Positions 5,784 through 6,844 of a DNA stretch of 6,844 nucleotides are shown piece after piece; within the stretch, counting starts at the first letter, position 1; every line of letters starts with the position of its first letter. The stretch lies in NCBI GenBank assembly GCA_020433785.1, contig JAGRCC010000597.1, forward strand, positions 1 to 6,844, given 5' to 3'. This DNA comes from Anaerolineae bacterium. GTDB lineage: Bacteria; Chloroflexota; Anaerolineae; 4572-78; J111. The notes under the pieces are model-generated. The model did no database searches. It had not been told where the DNA came from and saw only the letters and a program-made list of their open reading frames with translations. Made by a program: the position numbers and the translations under genes.

Positions 5784-6773
5784 CTAATATTTGCGGGTCG
5801 GAAGAATAGCCGCGGCTTCGTCTGGGAAGAAGACGGTTTCTTCTGATTTTATCCATTTTGGGACCTGCTCTCCATTGGCTACTTTGAGGGCCAGTTCAAA
5901 AAATCGCGGCCCCAGGAGTGGATTACATTCAACGGTGGCGTTGAGTTTGCCGTCGATCATGGCTTCAAAGGCCAATCGGGCGGCGTCAACCGAAACGATC
6001 TTGATATCTTGGCCGGGTTTTAAACCATACGCTTCAATGGCTTTGATCGCGCCGATGGCCATATCATCATTATGAGCATAAATCGCATCAATATCGGCCC
6101 CATATCGCTTCAATAATTCTTCCATCACTTCTTCGCCTTTAGCCCGGGTAAAATCCCCAGACCGGGAGGCCATGATCTTCATTTCGGGATAATCGGCGGT
6201 TATTTCCCGAAAACCTGAGTAACGGCCATTGGCCGGGGCTGAATTAATGGTGCCCACCAATTCCACAATATTGCCCTGGCCGTTTAACAAATCGACCATA
6301 ATCCGGCCGGCCCGACGGCCTTCTTCTTCAAAATCGGAACCGATGTAAGTGACATAAAAATCGTCCGGTACATCGGCCTGCCGATCGACTAAAATAATCG
6401 GAATGCCCGCGTCTTTGGCCTCCTGAAACACATCCCGCCAGCCCGTTTCGACCACAGGTGAGATACCGATGACATCAACTTGTTGGGCGATGAATGAGCG
6501 CACGGCTTTAATCTGATTTTCTTGTTTTTGTTGGGCGTCGGAGAATTTCAACTCCACCCCTAACTGATCGGCGGCTTCTTTAATCGAGACGGTATTGGCG
6601 CTGCGCCACTCGCTTTCGGCGCCGATTTGGGCAAAGCCAACCACCAAATCTTCATAAGCTTTGGTTGGTTTTTCCGAAATAAATTCACGCGATGGCGCTG
6701 CGGCGCAGGCTGTAAACGTAATCAGGCAACCTAGAGTTACCAGCCAATTCAGTCGATTAGACAAAATCCTCAC
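5784..6773 (-). CDS. ytfQ: Sugar ABC transporter substrate-binding lipoprotein, YtfQ-like (first copy)
   Basis: This is the extracellular receptor of a galactofuranose-type importer, 329 residues. The N-terminus has a basic start, a hydrophobic core and a lipobox-like F-T-A-C with the lipidated Cys at 23. Phe at -3 is less usual than Leu, but an Ala follows the Cys and the context fits. The mature part is a periplasmic-binding-protein type I fold. It carries motifs typical of YtfQ: SEWR (54-57), QQKQENQIKA (81-90), GDFTRAKG (206-213), AHNDDM (233-238) and the VDA turn (262-264). The start is GTG; no in-frame ATG/GTG precedes it nearby. An AAAGGA Shine-Dalgarno (6785-6790) sits 11 bases upstream, which is rather long and suggests modest translation. 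Only about 15 residues link the Cys to the domain, much shorter than in the neighbour. The family is clear. The ligand (galactofuranose, or another furanose or pentose) is inferred from homology. Confidence 0.93.
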   Translation of the reverse strand: MRILSNRLNWLVTLGCLITFTACAAAPSREFISEKPTKAYEDLVVGFAQIGAESEWRSANTVSIKEAADQLGVELKFSDAQQKQENQIKAVRSFIAQQVDVIGISPVVETGWRDVFQEAKDAGIPIILVDRQADVPDDFYVTYIGSDFEEEGRRAGRIMVDLLNGQGNIVELVGTINSAPANGRYSGFREITADYPEMKIMASRSGDFTRAKGEEVMEELLKRYGADIDAIYAHNDDMAIGAIKAIEAYGLKPGQDIKIVSVDAARLAFEAMIDGKLNATVECNPLLGPRFFELALKVANGEQVPKWIKSEETVFFPDEAAAILPTRKY

Positions 6774-6844
6774 GTCAAAAACTATCCTTTCGTGCCACTG
6801 GTATAATTAAGGCCGACGAACCAGACCTTGTTTAACAGGCCATT
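6774..6844. other. Partial upstream region of the first ytfQ copy
   Basis: These 71 bases hold the AAAGGA ribosome binding site (6785-6790) of the first binding-protein gene. I could not find a convincing -35/-10 pair on the minus strand, so its promoter may lie beyond the window edge. A TATAAT on the plus strand (6802-6807) lacks a matching -35 box. Confidence 0.4.

Noticed and set aside
6802..6807. TATAAT on the plus strand, possible divergent promoter
   Set aside because: No -35-like hexamer occurs at 16-18 bases upstream, and no gene start is visible in the remaining bases.

Overview
The window looks like bacterial chromosomal DNA of roughly half G+C. Every gene I can support lies on the minus strand, so it reads right to left. 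It holds a complete galactofuranose-type sugar ABC importer of the YtfQ-YtfR-YtfT-YjfF class, with its substrate-binding lipoprotein present twice, followed by a thioredoxin-fold protein. The host is uncertain. The binding proteins are lipoproteins, and one has a long Ala/Pro/Glu/Lys linker. Intergenic gaps are rich in perfect palindromes. These traits would fit an environmental Chloroflexota (Anaerolineae-like) genome, but that is a low-confidence inference and nothing here fixes the phylum.

Layout in transcription order. (1) 6773-5784: first binding protein, GTG start. (2) 5783-5572: AT-rich spacer with a good sigma70-type promoter (5655-5683) and an upstream inverted repeat. (3) 5571-4546: second binding protein, about 77% identical to the first over 292 ungapped residues by hand alignment. 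(4) 4545-4344: 202-base spacer with three inverted repeats, including a GC-rich terminator-like hairpin and a perfect 32-base palindrome. (5) 4343-2829: twin-domain ATPase. (6) 2826-1759: permease YtfT. (7) 1762-716: permease YjfF, overlapping YtfT. (8) 698-132: membrane-anchored TlpA/ResA-like redoxin. (9) 131-1: non-coding, with weak hairpin potential only.

How they work together: a lipid-anchored binding protein captures a sugar outside the membrane and docks on a presumed YtfT/YjfF heterodimer, and the two ATPase halves of YtfR drive import. The E. coli homologue carries galactofuranose; here the substrate is inferred from family only, and no catabolic gene is present to confirm it. The promoter between the two binding-protein genes, and the hairpins between the second one and the ATPase gene, suggest separate control of each receptor copy and less ATPase/permease mRNA than receptor mRNA. 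The redoxin starts 17 bases after yjfF with its own good ribosome binding site, so it is probably read through, though a functional link to sugar uptake is not evident.

I do not see a new defence system, mobile element or CRISPR array. The items most worth a second look are the receptor duplication and the structured 4344-4545 spacer.
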